From the NCBI RefSeq assembly GCF_027925525.1, contig NZ_BSDJ01000004.1:62001-126000 (forward strand): a stretch of DNA of 64,000 nt, read 5' to 3'. This document shows, one piece after another, positions 38,033 to 46,921 of the stretch; positions within the stretch are counted from its first letter, which is position 1, and each line of letters begins with the position of its first letter. The notes beneath the pieces were generated by a model that worked only from the letters and a program-made list of their open reading frames with translations, did not search any database and was not told the origin of the DNA. Source of the stretch: Paenibacillus tyrphae (GTDB lineage: Bacteria > Bacillota > Bacilli > Paenibacillales > NBRC-103111). Both the position numbers and the translations under genes were made by a program.

Positions 38033-40675
38033 ATGAGAATGAAAATGAACAAAACGAATAGCGAAGCCTGGAAACACGAAATCTCCGAGCGCCTGTTGAA
38101 AGCATCCGAATGCACCGTTGAAGAAATGATGGAAGAATTGTCCACGTCTCTGCAAGGACTTTCCCAGAGGGAAGCCCTAGAGCGGCAGGAACAGTACGGA
38201 AGCAACCGGATCGCTTACGAAAAACCGCCGGTATGGTTCATCCAACTGCTGCTTTGCTTTAAAAATCCGTTCATCCTGATTTTGCTGGGGCTTGCTCTAT
38301 TTTCGTATTTTACCGATGACATGGAAGCCGTGATCATTATCGGCACCATGGTATCGATCAGCGTGCTGATTACGTTCACGCAGGAATACCGTTCGATCCG
38401 GACGGCGGAAAAGCTGAAGGCGATGGTCAAGACAACCGCAACCGTGACCCGGCAATCGCTCAAGCAGGAGATCGATATGGAAGATCTCGTTCCCGGGGAC
38501 ATTATTCATCTGTCCGCAGGGGATCTGGTGCCGGCGGACGTCCGGCTGCTCCAATCCAAGGACTTGTTCGTCAGCGAATCGGCGCTCACGGGGGAGGCGC
38601 TGCCCGTGGAGAAGCAGGATACGTCGCCGCGGGGAGCAGTCCGCTCGCGAGTGCAACATGTGAAATCCCGCAACGCGCTGGAGCTCGCCAATATGTGCTA
38701 CATGGGTACGAACATCATTAGCGGAACGGCAACGGCAATCGTGACCTCCACGGGAGATTCGACCTACTTCGGTTCGATGGCCAAAACGTTGACGGGCAAA
38801 CGGCCGCCAACCAGCTTCGATAAAGGAGTCCATAACGTTACCTTCGTCCTGATCCGGTTTATTCTCATCATGGTGCCGGTTATTTTCTTCATCAACGGCT
38901 TCACGAAGGGAGACTGGTGGGAAGCGTTCTTCTTCGGTCTGTCCGTCGCGGTAGGGTTAACACCCGAGATGCTGCCGGTAATCGTCACCGCCAATCTGGC
39001 CAAAGGCGCTTCCGTTATGGCCCGCAACAAAGTCGTCGTCAAAAAGTTGAACGCGATTCAAAATTTTGGCGCGATGAACATTTTATGCACCGATAAAACC
39101 GGGACGCTCACGCAGGACAAAATCATTCTGGAGACGTACTCGGACATTCACGGCAACCAAGACCAGACGGTTCTGGAATACGCCTATTTAAACAGCTATC
39201 ATCAGACGGGGTTGAAAAATTTGCTGGATGTCGCCGTCCTGGAGCACGCGGAATTGACGGACGTTCTCGTAACAAGAGGGAATTATACGAAAATCGACGA
39301 AGTTCCGTTCGATTTCAACCGCCGCCGGATGTCGGTTGTGCTGGAAAAAGGTGGGAACGGCCATCTGCTTATTTGCAAGGGAGCGATTGAAGAAATTCTC
39401 AGCGTGTGCACGCATGTGTCCGATCAAGGTGAAGTCGTGCCGTTGACGCCGCTGTTCACGGTCAAAGCAAAGCAGCTTGTGCGCAAATGGAATAACGACG
39501 GACTGCGCGTCATTGCCGTGGCCGTGAAAACGACGGAGCGGAATGACGAGCCGTACGGCTTGAAAGATGAGAAGGACCTTGTGCTTGTCGGGTACATCGG
39601 CTTCCTGGACCCGCCGAAAGAAACGGCGGCGGCAGCGATCCGGGCACTGCAGGAAAGCGGCGTGGAAGTGAAAGTATTAACGGGAGACAACGGGGCTGTC
39701 GCGAGGAAGGTGTGCCAGGATGTAGGCTTGCAAGTCGACCGGGTTGTGCTGGGGAACGACATCGAGCGGTTGAACGAGGCGCAGCTGGCCGATTTGGCGG
39801 AGCGTACGACGGTATTTGCCAAGCTGAACCCGCTCCAGAAGGCGAGAATCGTCAGAGCGCTGCAAACGAAAGGGCATACCGTGGGCTTCATGGGCGACGG
39901 CATTAACGACGCGGCATCGCTGCGGGATGCGGACGTCGGCATTTCCGTAGATACGGCGGTCGATATCGCCAAGGAGTCCGCAGATATCATCCTGCTGGAA
40001 AAAAGCTTAATGGTTCTGGAAGCCGGCGTCATGGAAGGGCGCCAGACGTTCGGCAACATCGTGAAATATATCAAAATGACGGCAAGCTCCAACTTCGGCA
40101 ACGTGTTCAGCGTACTTGGTGCCAGCGCCTTCCTTCCATTTTTGCCCATGCTGCCGATCCATCTGCTGATTCAAAATTTGTTTTACGACATTTCGCAGCT
40201 TTCGATTCCGTGGGACCGGATGGATAAGGAGTTTTTGTGGAAGCCGAGAAAATGGGATGCCAAATCGGTCGGCCGATTTATGCTATTTATCGGTCCGATC
40301 AGCTCCATATTCGATTACGCCACGTATTTCCTGATGTATTACGTTTTCGCGGCCAATACGAGCGAGGCGCAATCGCTGTTTCAATCCGGCTGGTTTATCG
40401 AAGGGCTCTTGTCGCAAACCTTGATCGTGCACATGATCCGTACGGAGAAAATTCCGTTTGTCCAAAGCCGGGCGAGCTTCCCCGTCATTCTGCTGACCAG
40501 TCTCATCATCATGGCGGGCATCTATATTCCGTTCTCGGCTTTCGGGGCCAGCATCGGTCTGCAGCCGCTGCCGCTTAGCTATTTCCCTTGGCTGGTCGGT
40601 ATCTTGTTAAGCTACTGCGTGTTGACGCAACTGATCAAAACATGGTATATCCGCAAATTCAACGAGTGGCTGTAG
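38033..40675 (+). CDS. mgtA: Magnesium-translocating P-type ATPase
   Basis: An 880-residue P3B-type ATPase importing Mg2+. The phosphorylation motif DKTGTLTQD has Asp354, VLTGDNGAVARKVCQDVGL is the nucleotide-binding hinge, and GDGINDAASLRDADVGISVDTA is intact. N-terminal cation-ATPase domain and ten membrane helices are as expected. The start at 38033 follows GCGGAGG by 8 nt; the frame is open further upstream through the second terminator, which excludes an earlier start. The gene is expressed only when RNA polymerase passes both the M-box terminator and the second terminator. Confidence 0.96.
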   Translation: MRMKMNKTNSEAWKHEISERLLKASECTVEEMMEELSTSLQGLSQREALERQEQYGSNRIAYEKPPVWFIQLLLCFKNPFILILLGLALFSYFTDDMEAVIIIGTMVSISVLITFTQEYRSIRTAEKLKAMVKTTATVTRQSLKQEIDMEDLVPGDIIHLSAGDLVPADVRLLQSKDLFVSESALTGEALPVEKQDTSPRGAVRSRVQHVKSRNALELANMCYMGTNIISGTATAIVTSTGDSTYFGSMAKTLTGKRPPTSFDKGVHNVTFVLIRFILIMVPVIFFINGFTKGDWWEAFFFGLSVAVGLTPEMLPVIVTANLAKGASVMARNKVVVKKLNAIQNFGAMNILCTDKTGTLTQDKIILETYSDIHGNQDQTVLEYAYLNSYHQTGLKNLLDVAVLEHAELTDVLVTRGNYTKIDEVPFDFNRRRMSVVLEKGGNGHLLICKGAIEEILSVCTHVSDQGEVVPLTPLFTVKAKQLVRKWNNDGLRVIAVAVKTTERNDEPYGLKDEKDLVLVGYIGFLDPPKETAAAAIRALQESGVEVKVLTGDNGAVARKVCQDVGLQVDRVVLGNDIERLNEAQLADLAERTTVFAKLNPLQKARIVRALQTKGHTVGFMGDGINDAASLRDADVGISVDTAVDIAKESADIILLEKSLMVLEAGVMEGRQTFGNIVKYIKMTASSNFGNVFSVLGASAFLPFLPMLPIHLLIQNLFYDISQLSIPWDRMDKEFLWKPRKWDAKSVGRFMLFIGPISSIFDYATYFLMYYVFAANTSEAQSLFQSGWFIEGLLSQTLIVHMIRTEKIPFVQSRASFPVILLTSLIIMAGIYIPFSAFGASIGLQPLPLSYFPWLVGILLSYCVLTQLIKTWYIRKFNEWL

Positions 40676-40702
40676 GATCAATTCGAACGAGGGCCGACCG
40701 GC

Positions 40703-41365
40703 TTACGGTTCGATTTTATCGGCCGTTTGGGAAAGCCGGCCGGTGACAATCTGGACGGCGATGGCATCGTCCAGATACCCCAAAGGAAAGACGTAATCGG
40801 GGATAATATCCGCCGACAAAATAAAGTAAAGCAGGGCGCTGCCGGCGATCGCGCGCCTCTCCGGCGTCGTGTCCTCCCGGCAGTACAGCACATACAATTG
40901 CCGCAGCTCATCGATAAAAGGCCCGGCGCCGTTGACGCTATCCACCTTCGCGGGGAAATCGCCGACGATGATTCGCTGTCCCTCCTCGGTCATGGCATAT
41001 TGCTCGTATTTGCTTAGTTCCTTGAAGACAAGCTCGGTGGTAAACTGCTGGTCGAATAAGTTGGACGAGAGGAGAACATCCTTGATGCTTTCGACGGAGG
41101 CGTAAATATCCGAGCTTTGCTCTGACTGGCGGGAACCGACGTCGAATCCGGCCGCTTGAAACAACTGCTCCATGGGTACGCCAAGGTGGACGGCGAACTG
41201 CTGCAGGTGATCGGGCTTCGCCTGCTGCTTGCCGTTGGCGATGCGCGAGATCGTTGCCGTGTCGATTCCGGTAAGCAGGCTCAGCTTGCGCATGGACAAC
41301 GAACGGCCTTTTAACAGCGATTTTAAGGTTGAGCCCAGCTCCGGTTCTTTTTTCTTATCGGACAT
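40703..41365 (-). CDS. HTH regulator with C-terminal DUF1232 domain
   Basis: A 220-residue two-domain protein. An Xre-type helix-turn-helix (about 11-66: LLKGRSLSMRKLSLLTGIDTATISRIANGKQQAKPDHLQQF) is followed by a linker. The C-terminal DUF1232/YkvA-like domain is about 150-205, with AIAGSALLYFILSADIIPDYVFPLGYLDDAIAV. That motif is normally found in small membrane-associated proteins. It is divergent from ytaF. A perfect TCTCAACA-T-TGTTGAGA palindrome lies between the two genes and is a good candidate operator. A fusion of DNA-binding and DUF1232 modules suggests a membrane-linked signal; function unknown. Confidence 0.82.
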   Translation of the reverse strand: MSDKKKEPELGSTLKSLLKGRSLSMRKLSLLTGIDTATISRIANGKQQAKPDHLQQFAVHLGVPMEQLFQAAGFDVGSRQSEQSSDIYASVESIKDVLLSSNLFDQQFTTELVFKELSKYEQYAMTEEGQRIIVGDFPAKVDSVNGAGPFIDELRQLYVLYCREDTTPERRAIAGSALLYFILSADIIPDYVFPLGYLDDAIAVQIVTGRLSQTADKIEP

Positions 41366-41412
41366 CGGTTATTCCTCCCGATTGCTTGTGTTGAGTAAGC
41401 ATATTGAAAAAT

Positions 41413-41429
41413 TCTCAACATTGTTGAGA
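41413..41429. promoter_or_regulatory. Operator-like palindrome between the HTH gene and ytaF
   Basis: TCTCAACA-T-TGTTGAGA is a perfect inverted repeat with 8-bp arms around one base. Half-site-like copies occur nearby (GTTGAG near 41392 and TCTCAATA near 41455). It lies 48 bp from the HTH start and 67 bp from the ytaF start. Confidence 0.65.
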
Positions 41430-41496
41430 CGGATAGGCACATTTTTGCCGAATTCTCAATATGATGCCAATATAAAGCGAAAAGGAGTGAAACAGC

Positions 41497-42132
41497 ATGA
41501 CATGGCTGTTAATTGTAGGGTTTGCCGTCTCGTCGAGTCTGGATAATTTGGGTGTAGGTATATCGTATGGGATTCGGCGAATCCGCGTCGGCGTGTTGTC
41601 GAATCTGATCATCGCCATGATTTGTTTTCTGTTCAGCGAAACGGGGATTTTCTTCGGACAGTGGCTTTCGGAGGTGCTTCCGGGAATTCTTCCGGTTTTG
41701 GTCGGAGCCTTCGTCTTAACGGTCATCGGACTGCGCATCGTGCTGCTGGCGATGCCGCGAAAGCAAGCGATGACACCCGAGGTGAAGGAAGACCGGTCCG
41801 ACGGCTCGTCGTTAAAAGGTCTCCTGCAGCATCCCGAGAAAGCCGACAAGGATAAATCCGGGTCCATCGGGATCGGCGAATCGGTTGTCCTGGGCATCGC
41901 GCTTTCGGCGAATGCCGTCACGAACGGTTTGTGCGCAGGGCTGATGAATTTGTCGCCGCTCGCCATCTCGCTTACGGCTGCACAAGGAAGCTTTATTACG
42001 ATCTGGATCGGTGTCGCGGTAGGCCGGAAAGTGGCGGGGGTCCGCATCGGGTCTTTCACCTTGGGACAATTCGGCACATTGATCAGCGGGGTAATCCTTC
42101 TGGTGATTGCATGCAACTCCCTGTTTGACTAA
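41497..42132 (+). CDS. ytaF: Sporulation membrane protein YtaF (MntP-like)
   Basis: A 211-residue membrane protein with six predicted helices in two inverted halves. The repeated motif appears as VSSSLDNLGVGISYGIR and ALSANAVTNGLCAGL. Relatives include manganese exporter MntP, and the Firmicute branch is named YtaF after a gene expressed in sporulation. Its transported ion, if any, is unproven. AAAAGGAGTGA precedes the ATG. It is divergent from an HTH-DUF1232 regulator across a palindromic site. Confidence 0.88.
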   Translation: MTWLLIVGFAVSSSLDNLGVGISYGIRRIRVGVLSNLIIAMICFLFSETGIFFGQWLSEVLPGILPVLVGAFVLTVIGLRIVLLAMPRKQAMTPEVKEDRSDGSSLKGLLQHPEKADKDKSGSIGIGESVVLGIALSANAVTNGLCAGLMNLSPLAISLTAAQGSFITIWIGVAVGRKVAGVRIGSFTLGQFGTLISGVILLVIACNSLFD

Positions 42133-42216
42133 GGGAGACGGCCCCCGGCTACTTGTCTTTACTATACTACGGGCTGCGGCGGCTTGTTATGACTGGAAAG
42201 AAACGAAAGATAGGAG

Positions 42217-42255
42217 AAAAGCAGTCTGGCGCGGGTTTGCGTCGGACTGCTTTTT
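42217..42255. terminator. Bidirectional terminator between ytaF and the HD gene
   Basis: AAAAGCAGTC (42217-42226) pairs with GACTGCTTTT (42245-42254), flanked by A's on the left and T's on the right, so it can serve both converging genes. Confidence 0.85.
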
Positions 42256-42263
42256 CGTTAGAG

Positions 42264-42845
42264 CTATAGTTCGTCGAGCGTCTTCTCCAGGCTCGGGGCG
42301 AGATGCTGCAGGAAATAGTCCAGCTCGGGCATGTTCATCTCTTCAATCGATTGTTCGATCTGCTTCTTCGCCATGGCGAATTCACGGTTGCCGGCGGACA
42401 GCTCGGACACGCATTTGAGATAGGCGTCCAGAAGATCGGCGCCCTTGACGTATTTTTTCAGCTCGGGATCGGCATCCTTCTTCGCAACGATCAGCGGGTC
42501 GTATACGTGTCGCAGCGGTGCCGGAACCATGTCCAGCAGACGCTCGGCGGCAAGCTGCTCAATCTCGCGGAAGTTGGATAGAATCTTCGGATTGTGGTGC
42601 TTCACCGGCGTCGGAATGTCTCCCGTGAAAACCTCCGTCGCGTCGTGGAACAGCGCCATGCTGACCGCGCGCTCCGTCGGCACCTGCTTGCCGTACACCT
42701 CGTTGGCAATCGTGCACAGCACATGAGTCAGAATCGAGACGTGAAAAGAGTGCTCGGCGACATTTTCCTTCAGCACGTTCCGCATGAGGCTCCAGCGCTC
42801 GATATACCGCAGTCGGTACAAATAAGCTAAAAAATGACTTTCCAT
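42264..42845 (-). CDS. HD-domain 5'-deoxynucleotidase (YfbR-like)
   Basis: A 193-residue HD-superfamily protein. Metal ligands are visible in NVAEHSFHVSILTHVL and ALFHDATEVFTGDIPTPVKHHNP, with a later acidic residue in KGADLLDAYLKC. This is the pattern of YfbR, which hydrolyses deoxynucleoside 5'-monophosphates. Cellular role is probably nucleotide-pool balancing (family knowledge). It shares a terminator with ytaF and lies about 50 bp downstream of the polysaccharide deacetylase gene on the same strand. Confidence 0.88.
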   Translation of the reverse strand: MESHFLAYLYRLRYIERWSLMRNVLKENVAEHSFHVSILTHVLCTIANEVYGKQVPTERAVSMALFHDATEVFTGDIPTPVKHHNPKILSNFREIEQLAAERLLDMVPAPLRHVYDPLIVAKKDADPELKKYVKGADLLDAYLKCVSELSAGNREFAMAKKQIEQSIEEMNMPELDYFLQHLAPSLEKTLDEL

Positions 42846-42897
42846 CCATCATCATCCTAAATTATGAATTCAGCTTCGGCTTCATGCGTACAACCGG

Positions 42898-44049
42898 TCA
42901 AGGCTTCGTATCGATCGTTTGGCGCAAGGCGAAGCTTTGTACATTTGGATTATACACGATTTGTCCCCCGACCGTCTGTTCTAAATCTTTCAGACTGATG
43001 AAGATTTTATTGTTTTTCCATGTCAGCGGTTTATGAAGCGCCAGCGTCCGGCCATCCGGTGCGGTCAGCTTCGTGCTGCCTGCTGCGCCGCTCCAGTTAT
43101 GCGCTCCGAAGCCGATCTGTACGGTGCCGTCATGGGACTGCGCGACCTTGCCGCCGAATGCGCCGACCGTCTCGGCCAGTGGCACTTCGCTTGTCGGCGC
43201 CATCGGCGCGACGACGCGCCGCAGAATCGCTTGATGCAGCCGCTCCGGCGATACCCCGCTATTGCCGGCGTCGATCCGCGGAATTTGCAGCCGGTCCACC
43301 TCGCGGGTGGCCATCTCAGGGACGACGGTGAACGCATATTTGATGCCGCCCTGCCGGATATGTTCCAGCGCCGGCTTGTCGTATATGCCGAAGGGGTAAG
43401 CGTACGAATCGACCGGCTCCGTGTACAGCTCGCTTAGCGCGCCGACGCAGGCTTTCGTATCGCCGACGACCCGCTGCTTGTACTGCTCCTCCGTTTCCTT
43501 GACGCCGTCCTTCACGAGCCGGCTGACCAATGCGGCTCCGCCGCCCGGCAGCTTATAATGAAAATGATGGCTGTGACATTGAAAATCGGTGAAGTTGGTA
43601 TCGCTCGTCATTTCGATAATATCGTCCCGCGACATGGACGGAATATAGCTCGCGAGCGGATTTTCCAAATCGCCCGTGATGACGAAATTGACCGCAGGGA
43701 CGCGCATTTGCTTCAAGAGGGGATAGGCGTTGACGTAGAAGCTTTCGTACCCGTCGTCGAACGTCACAAGCACCGCGTTGTTCGGAACCGGCGCTCCTTC
43801 CATATAAGCTTTGAATTGCTTCAACGTGATGAACTGGTACCCTTTGCTTTTGAGATAAGTCAATTGATCCTTAAGGAGCTGTGCGGTGATCGTCCCGCCG
43901 CTCTTGGCATCGTCGTCGATATGGTGGTAGATGATCACGGCGACCTGGTCTTTATAAAGGATAGTACTTTTGGCCGCACTTAGCGGCTGGAAGATAAGGC
44001 CGAGGCCAAGGAAGGCCAGAAGGACCGTTTGGAGGAGTAGCTTTCTCAT
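42898..44049 (-). CDS. Secreted polysaccharide deacetylase with C-terminal copper-amine-oxidase-N-like domain
   Basis: A 383-residue exported protein. A signal peptide of about 25 residues (LLLQTVLLAFLGLGLIFQPLSA) is followed by a NodB-type domain (about 35-265) with the catalytic TFDDGYES, metal-binding HSHHFH and DSYAYPFG segments. The C-terminal 100 residues (APDGRTLALHKPLTWKNNKIFISLKDLEQTVGG) look like the wall-associated copper-amine-oxidase N-terminal fold common in Paenibacillaceae. It probably removes acetyl groups from peptidoglycan or another cell-wall glycan. The exact substrate is not readable. Confidence 0.9.
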   Translation of the reverse strand: MRKLLLQTVLLAFLGLGLIFQPLSAAKSTILYKDQVAVIIYHHIDDDAKSGGTITAQLLKDQLTYLKSKGYQFITLKQFKAYMEGAPVPNNAVLVTFDDGYESFYVNAYPLLKQMRVPAVNFVITGDLENPLASYIPSMSRDDIIEMTSDTNFTDFQCHSHHFHYKLPGGGAALVSRLVKDGVKETEEQYKQRVVGDTKACVGALSELYTEPVDSYAYPFGIYDKPALEHIRQGGIKYAFTVVPEMATREVDRLQIPRIDAGNSGVSPERLHQAILRRVVAPMAPTSEVPLAETVGAFGGKVAQSHDGTVQIGFGAHNWSGAAGSTKLTAPDGRTLALHKPLTWKNNKIFISLKDLEQTVGGQIVYNPNVQSFALRQTIDTKP

Positions 44050-44319
44050 GCTAGTTCTTAACTCCTTCGGGTGTGGTTAAATGGACCTATTCGTTTTTTC
44101 TGCATTATTCGACAAACCGGCTTCCGTTTCCTTCAAGAAAGCGCTTTTATCAAAAAATAATGTTTTGTAAAGCCACTCCTGTGAAATGGGCTTTTCCTCC
44201 CTTCGGCATCGTGCAAAAACGCGGTGTTGGTCCCCGTCCGAATATGCTATTATAGATTTATGCGTTTCCATGTTATCAAGTATCGTTTTTGCGAAAAACG
44301 AAAGGAGTCTTTTGCCATC
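44050..44319 (+). other. Gene-free gap before the fumarase
   Basis: About 270 bases separate the divergent deacetylase and fumarase genes. TTGGTC near 44228 followed 15-17 bp later by TATTAT/TTATAG could be the fumarase promoter. I see no riboswitch, Pho box or other recognised element. Confidence 0.35.
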
Positions 44320-45855
44320 ATGCAGCATTTTCAAGAGAGCATCTACCAATTGATCGTCGAAACGTCCACGAACCTTCCGGCCGACGTCCGGGAAGCGATT
44401 CAGGCTGCACGTGCCCGGGAGGATGCGGGTACGCGTTCCGCGCTTTCGCTGTCCACGATAGCAGACAACATTCGGATGGCGGAGTGCAACGTATCGCCGA
44501 TCTGTCAGGATACGGGAATGCCGACGTTTATCGTACATTGTCCAGTCGGCGCGAACCAGATCGAGATGAAAAAGCAAATCATCGCCGCCGTTGCCCAAGC
44601 GACGAAGGATAGCAAGCTGCGGACGAACTCCGTCGACTCGCTGACCGGCGCGAACAGCGGGGACAACATCGGCCCGGGCACCCCGGTCATCCACTTTGAG
44701 CAGTGGGAGCGGAATGAAATCGAAGCGAAGCTGATCCTCAAAGGCGGCGGCTGTGAAAATAAGAACATTCAATACAGCCTGCCGACCGAGCTCGAAGGCC
44801 TCGGCAAAGCGGGCCGCGACCTCGACGGCATCCGCAAATGTATCCTGCATGCGGTGTATCAAGCGCAAGGCCAAGGCTGTAGCGCCGGGTTCATCGGCGT
44901 AGGCATCGGCGGCGACCGGACGACCGGCTACGAGCTGGCAAAGCACCAGCTGTTTCGGGCGGCGGACGACGTCAATCCGAACGATGAACTCCGCAAGCTG
45001 GAAGACTATATTATGGATAACGCCAACAAGCTTGGCATCGGAACGATGGGCTTCGGCGGTCAAGTGACGCTGCTTGGCTGCAAAGTCGGCGTCATGAACC
45101 GGTTGCCGGCGAGCTTCTTCGTCTCCGTCGCGTACAACTGCTGGGCGTTCCGCAGACAAGGCGTGCTGCTTGATCCGGCAACGGGCGCGATCACGAAGTG
45201 GGCATACCGCAAGGGCGAAGAGCTGCCGATGCAGAAGGACGAGCCGGCCGCCGCGTCCGAGTCAGGCGAGCGCCGCGAAGTTGTACTGCAAACGCCGATC
45301 TCCGAGGAGCAAATCCGCCAGCTTCGCGTCGGCGACGTCGTCATCATTAACGGACCGATGCATACGGGCCGCGACGCGCTGCACAAATATTTGATGGATC
45401 ACGATTCTCCGGTAGATCTGAACGGCGCGGTGATTTATCACTGCGGACCGGTCATGGCCAAAGATGCGGATGGGAACTGGATCGTAAAAGCGGCAGGCCC
45501 GACGACCAGCATCCGCGAGGAGCCTTACCAAGGCGACATTATTAAGAAGTTCGGCATTCGTGCGGTTATCGGCAAAGGCGGCATGGGCGCCAAAACCCTA
45601 AAAGCGCTGCAGGAGCACGGTGCGGTGTACCTGAACGCCATCGGCGGCGCAGCTCAATACTATGCGGAATGCTTTAAGAAAGTGGAAGGCGTCGACTTCA
45701 TGGAATTCGGCATTCCGGAAGCGATGTGGCATCTCCAAACCGAAGGCTTTGCAGCCATCGTGACCATGGATTCCCACGGCAACAGCCTGCACGCCGACGT
45801 CGAGCAGGAGTCGCGCGAGAAGCTGGCCCAGTTCAAAGAACCGGTCTTCGTATAA
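44320..45855 (+). CDS. Class I (iron-sulfur) fumarate hydratase
   Basis: A 511-residue class I fumarase with the alpha and beta parts fused. Likely iron-sulfur cysteines lie in SPICQDTGMPTF, GGGCENKNIQY and GQGCSAGFIGVGIGGDR. The beta part includes GDVVIINGPMHTGRDALHKYL and the KGGMGAK loop. It interconverts fumarate and malate. The start at 44320 follows AAAGGAG by 12 nt. Bacillus species mainly use the iron-free class II enzyme, so an oxygen-sensitive class I enzyme may point to micro-oxic growth, or a class II gene may exist elsewhere. A BASS-family transporter starts 9 nt downstream. Confidence 0.95.
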   Translation: MQHFQESIYQLIVETSTNLPADVREAIQAARAREDAGTRSALSLSTIADNIRMAECNVSPICQDTGMPTFIVHCPVGANQIEMKKQIIAAVAQATKDSKLRTNSVDSLTGANSGDNIGPGTPVIHFEQWERNEIEAKLILKGGGCENKNIQYSLPTELEGLGKAGRDLDGIRKCILHAVYQAQGQGCSAGFIGVGIGGDRTTGYELAKHQLFRAADDVNPNDELRKLEDYIMDNANKLGIGTMGFGGQVTLLGCKVGVMNRLPASFFVSVAYNCWAFRRQGVLLDPATGAITKWAYRKGEELPMQKDEPAAASESGERREVVLQTPISEEQIRQLRVGDVVIINGPMHTGRDALHKYLMDHDSPVDLNGAVIYHCGPVMAKDADGNWIVKAAGPTTSIREEPYQGDIIKKFGIRAVIGKGGMGAKTLKALQEHGAVYLNAIGGAAQYYAECFKKVEGVDFMEFGIPEAMWHLQTEGFAAIVTMDSHGNSLHADVEQESREKLAQFKEPVFV

Positions 45856-45864
45856 GGCCCGGTC

Positions 45865-46860
45865 ATGGGATCATTCGGTATCAGGCTGAACGCCTGGATA
45901 GAAAAATATTTGTCCGTCATTGTCCCGGTATCGTTGATACTGGGGTTTCTTTTGTCTCATTATATGAATAGCTGGACGGCGGCGGTGCCGCTGCTGTTCG
46001 CCTATTTGACCTTCGTCATGGCGACCGGCTGCAGCTTCGGCCAAATCCGCGAAGCGTTCCGGATGCCGCTGCCGATGGCGCTGACGTTCGTACTATCGCA
46101 TGTCGTGGCGCCAGCGCTCGGTTATGCGATCGGCCGGACCGCCTTCGGCGCGGAATCACCTTACGTGGTCGGGTTCGTCCTGTTCGCGATCATCCCGCTC
46201 GGGGTATCGTCCGTCATCTGGGTTGGACTATCCAAGGGCCATGTGCCGCTCGCTCTGGCCATGATCGTGATCGATTCGGCCCTCAGCCCGTTCGTCATTC
46301 CGGCTGCGGTGGAGCTGTTCTTCGGCGAGGCGATCGCGTTCGACCATACGAAGGTGATGTTGGATTTGGTCAAAATCATCGTGGTGCCGACGATTCTCGG
46401 CGTGCTCGTGAACGAGCTGTCCAAGCAGCGCTTCAAGAGCTGGTCGGCTCCCGTCTGCGGCCCAACCTCCAAGCTGGCGCTGGCCGTCGTGGTCATGATC
46501 AACGCGGCGGCGATCGAGCCGTATGTGGCGCAGATGAAGAGCGAGATAATCGTCGTGATTCCGCTGGTCGTGCTGCTGGTGCTTTTGTCATACTTGATCG
46601 GCTTCGCAGGCTCGGTGTGGCTGCGCAAGCCCGAACTGGTCATCGCCATTACGTATTCGTCCGGCATGCGCAACATTTCGCTCGGGCTGGTGCTGGCGCT
46701 CGCTTATTTCGAGCCGTTGACCGCGGTGCCTGTCGTTCTGTCGATTTTGATCCAACAGCCGATGGCCACGCTCAATCATTGGTTGATGAAAAAATATTGG
46801 CGCTCGTCCCTTTACAATAAATTAACTGGCGCTCCGCCGGCCGAACAAGTACGATATTGA
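45865..46860 (+). CDS. Bile acid:sodium symporter (BASS/ArsB-ACR3-like) family transporter
   Basis: A 331-residue membrane protein with nine or ten helices. Typical BASS features include FAYLTFVMATGCSFGQIREAF, the cross-over region VGFVLFAIIPLGVSSVIWVGLSKG, and ITYSSGMRNISLGLVLALAYF. Family members carry organic anions, pantoate or related acids with Na+. The gene is 9 nt after the class I fumarase with no separate good ribosome site, so translation is likely coupled; a carboxylate substrate is a reasonable guess, not shown. Confidence 0.85.
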   Translation: MGSFGIRLNAWIEKYLSVIVPVSLILGFLLSHYMNSWTAAVPLLFAYLTFVMATGCSFGQIREAFRMPLPMALTFVLSHVVAPALGYAIGRTAFGAESPYVVGFVLFAIIPLGVSSVIWVGLSKGHVPLALAMIVIDSALSPFVIPAAVELFFGEAIAFDHTKVMLDLVKIIVVPTILGVLVNELSKQRFKSWSAPVCGPTSKLALAVVVMINAAAIEPYVAQMKSEIIVVIPLVVLLVLLSYLIGFAGSVWLRKPELVIAITYSSGMRNISLGLVLALAYFEPLTAVPVVLSILIQQPMATLNHWLMKKYWRSSLYNKLTGAPPAEQVRY

Positions 46861-46921
46861 GTAAAAACGTTTGTCGGGACTTTGACGCCCGCGCAGCTCG
46901 CTTGGAGGGAAAACGCACCTT

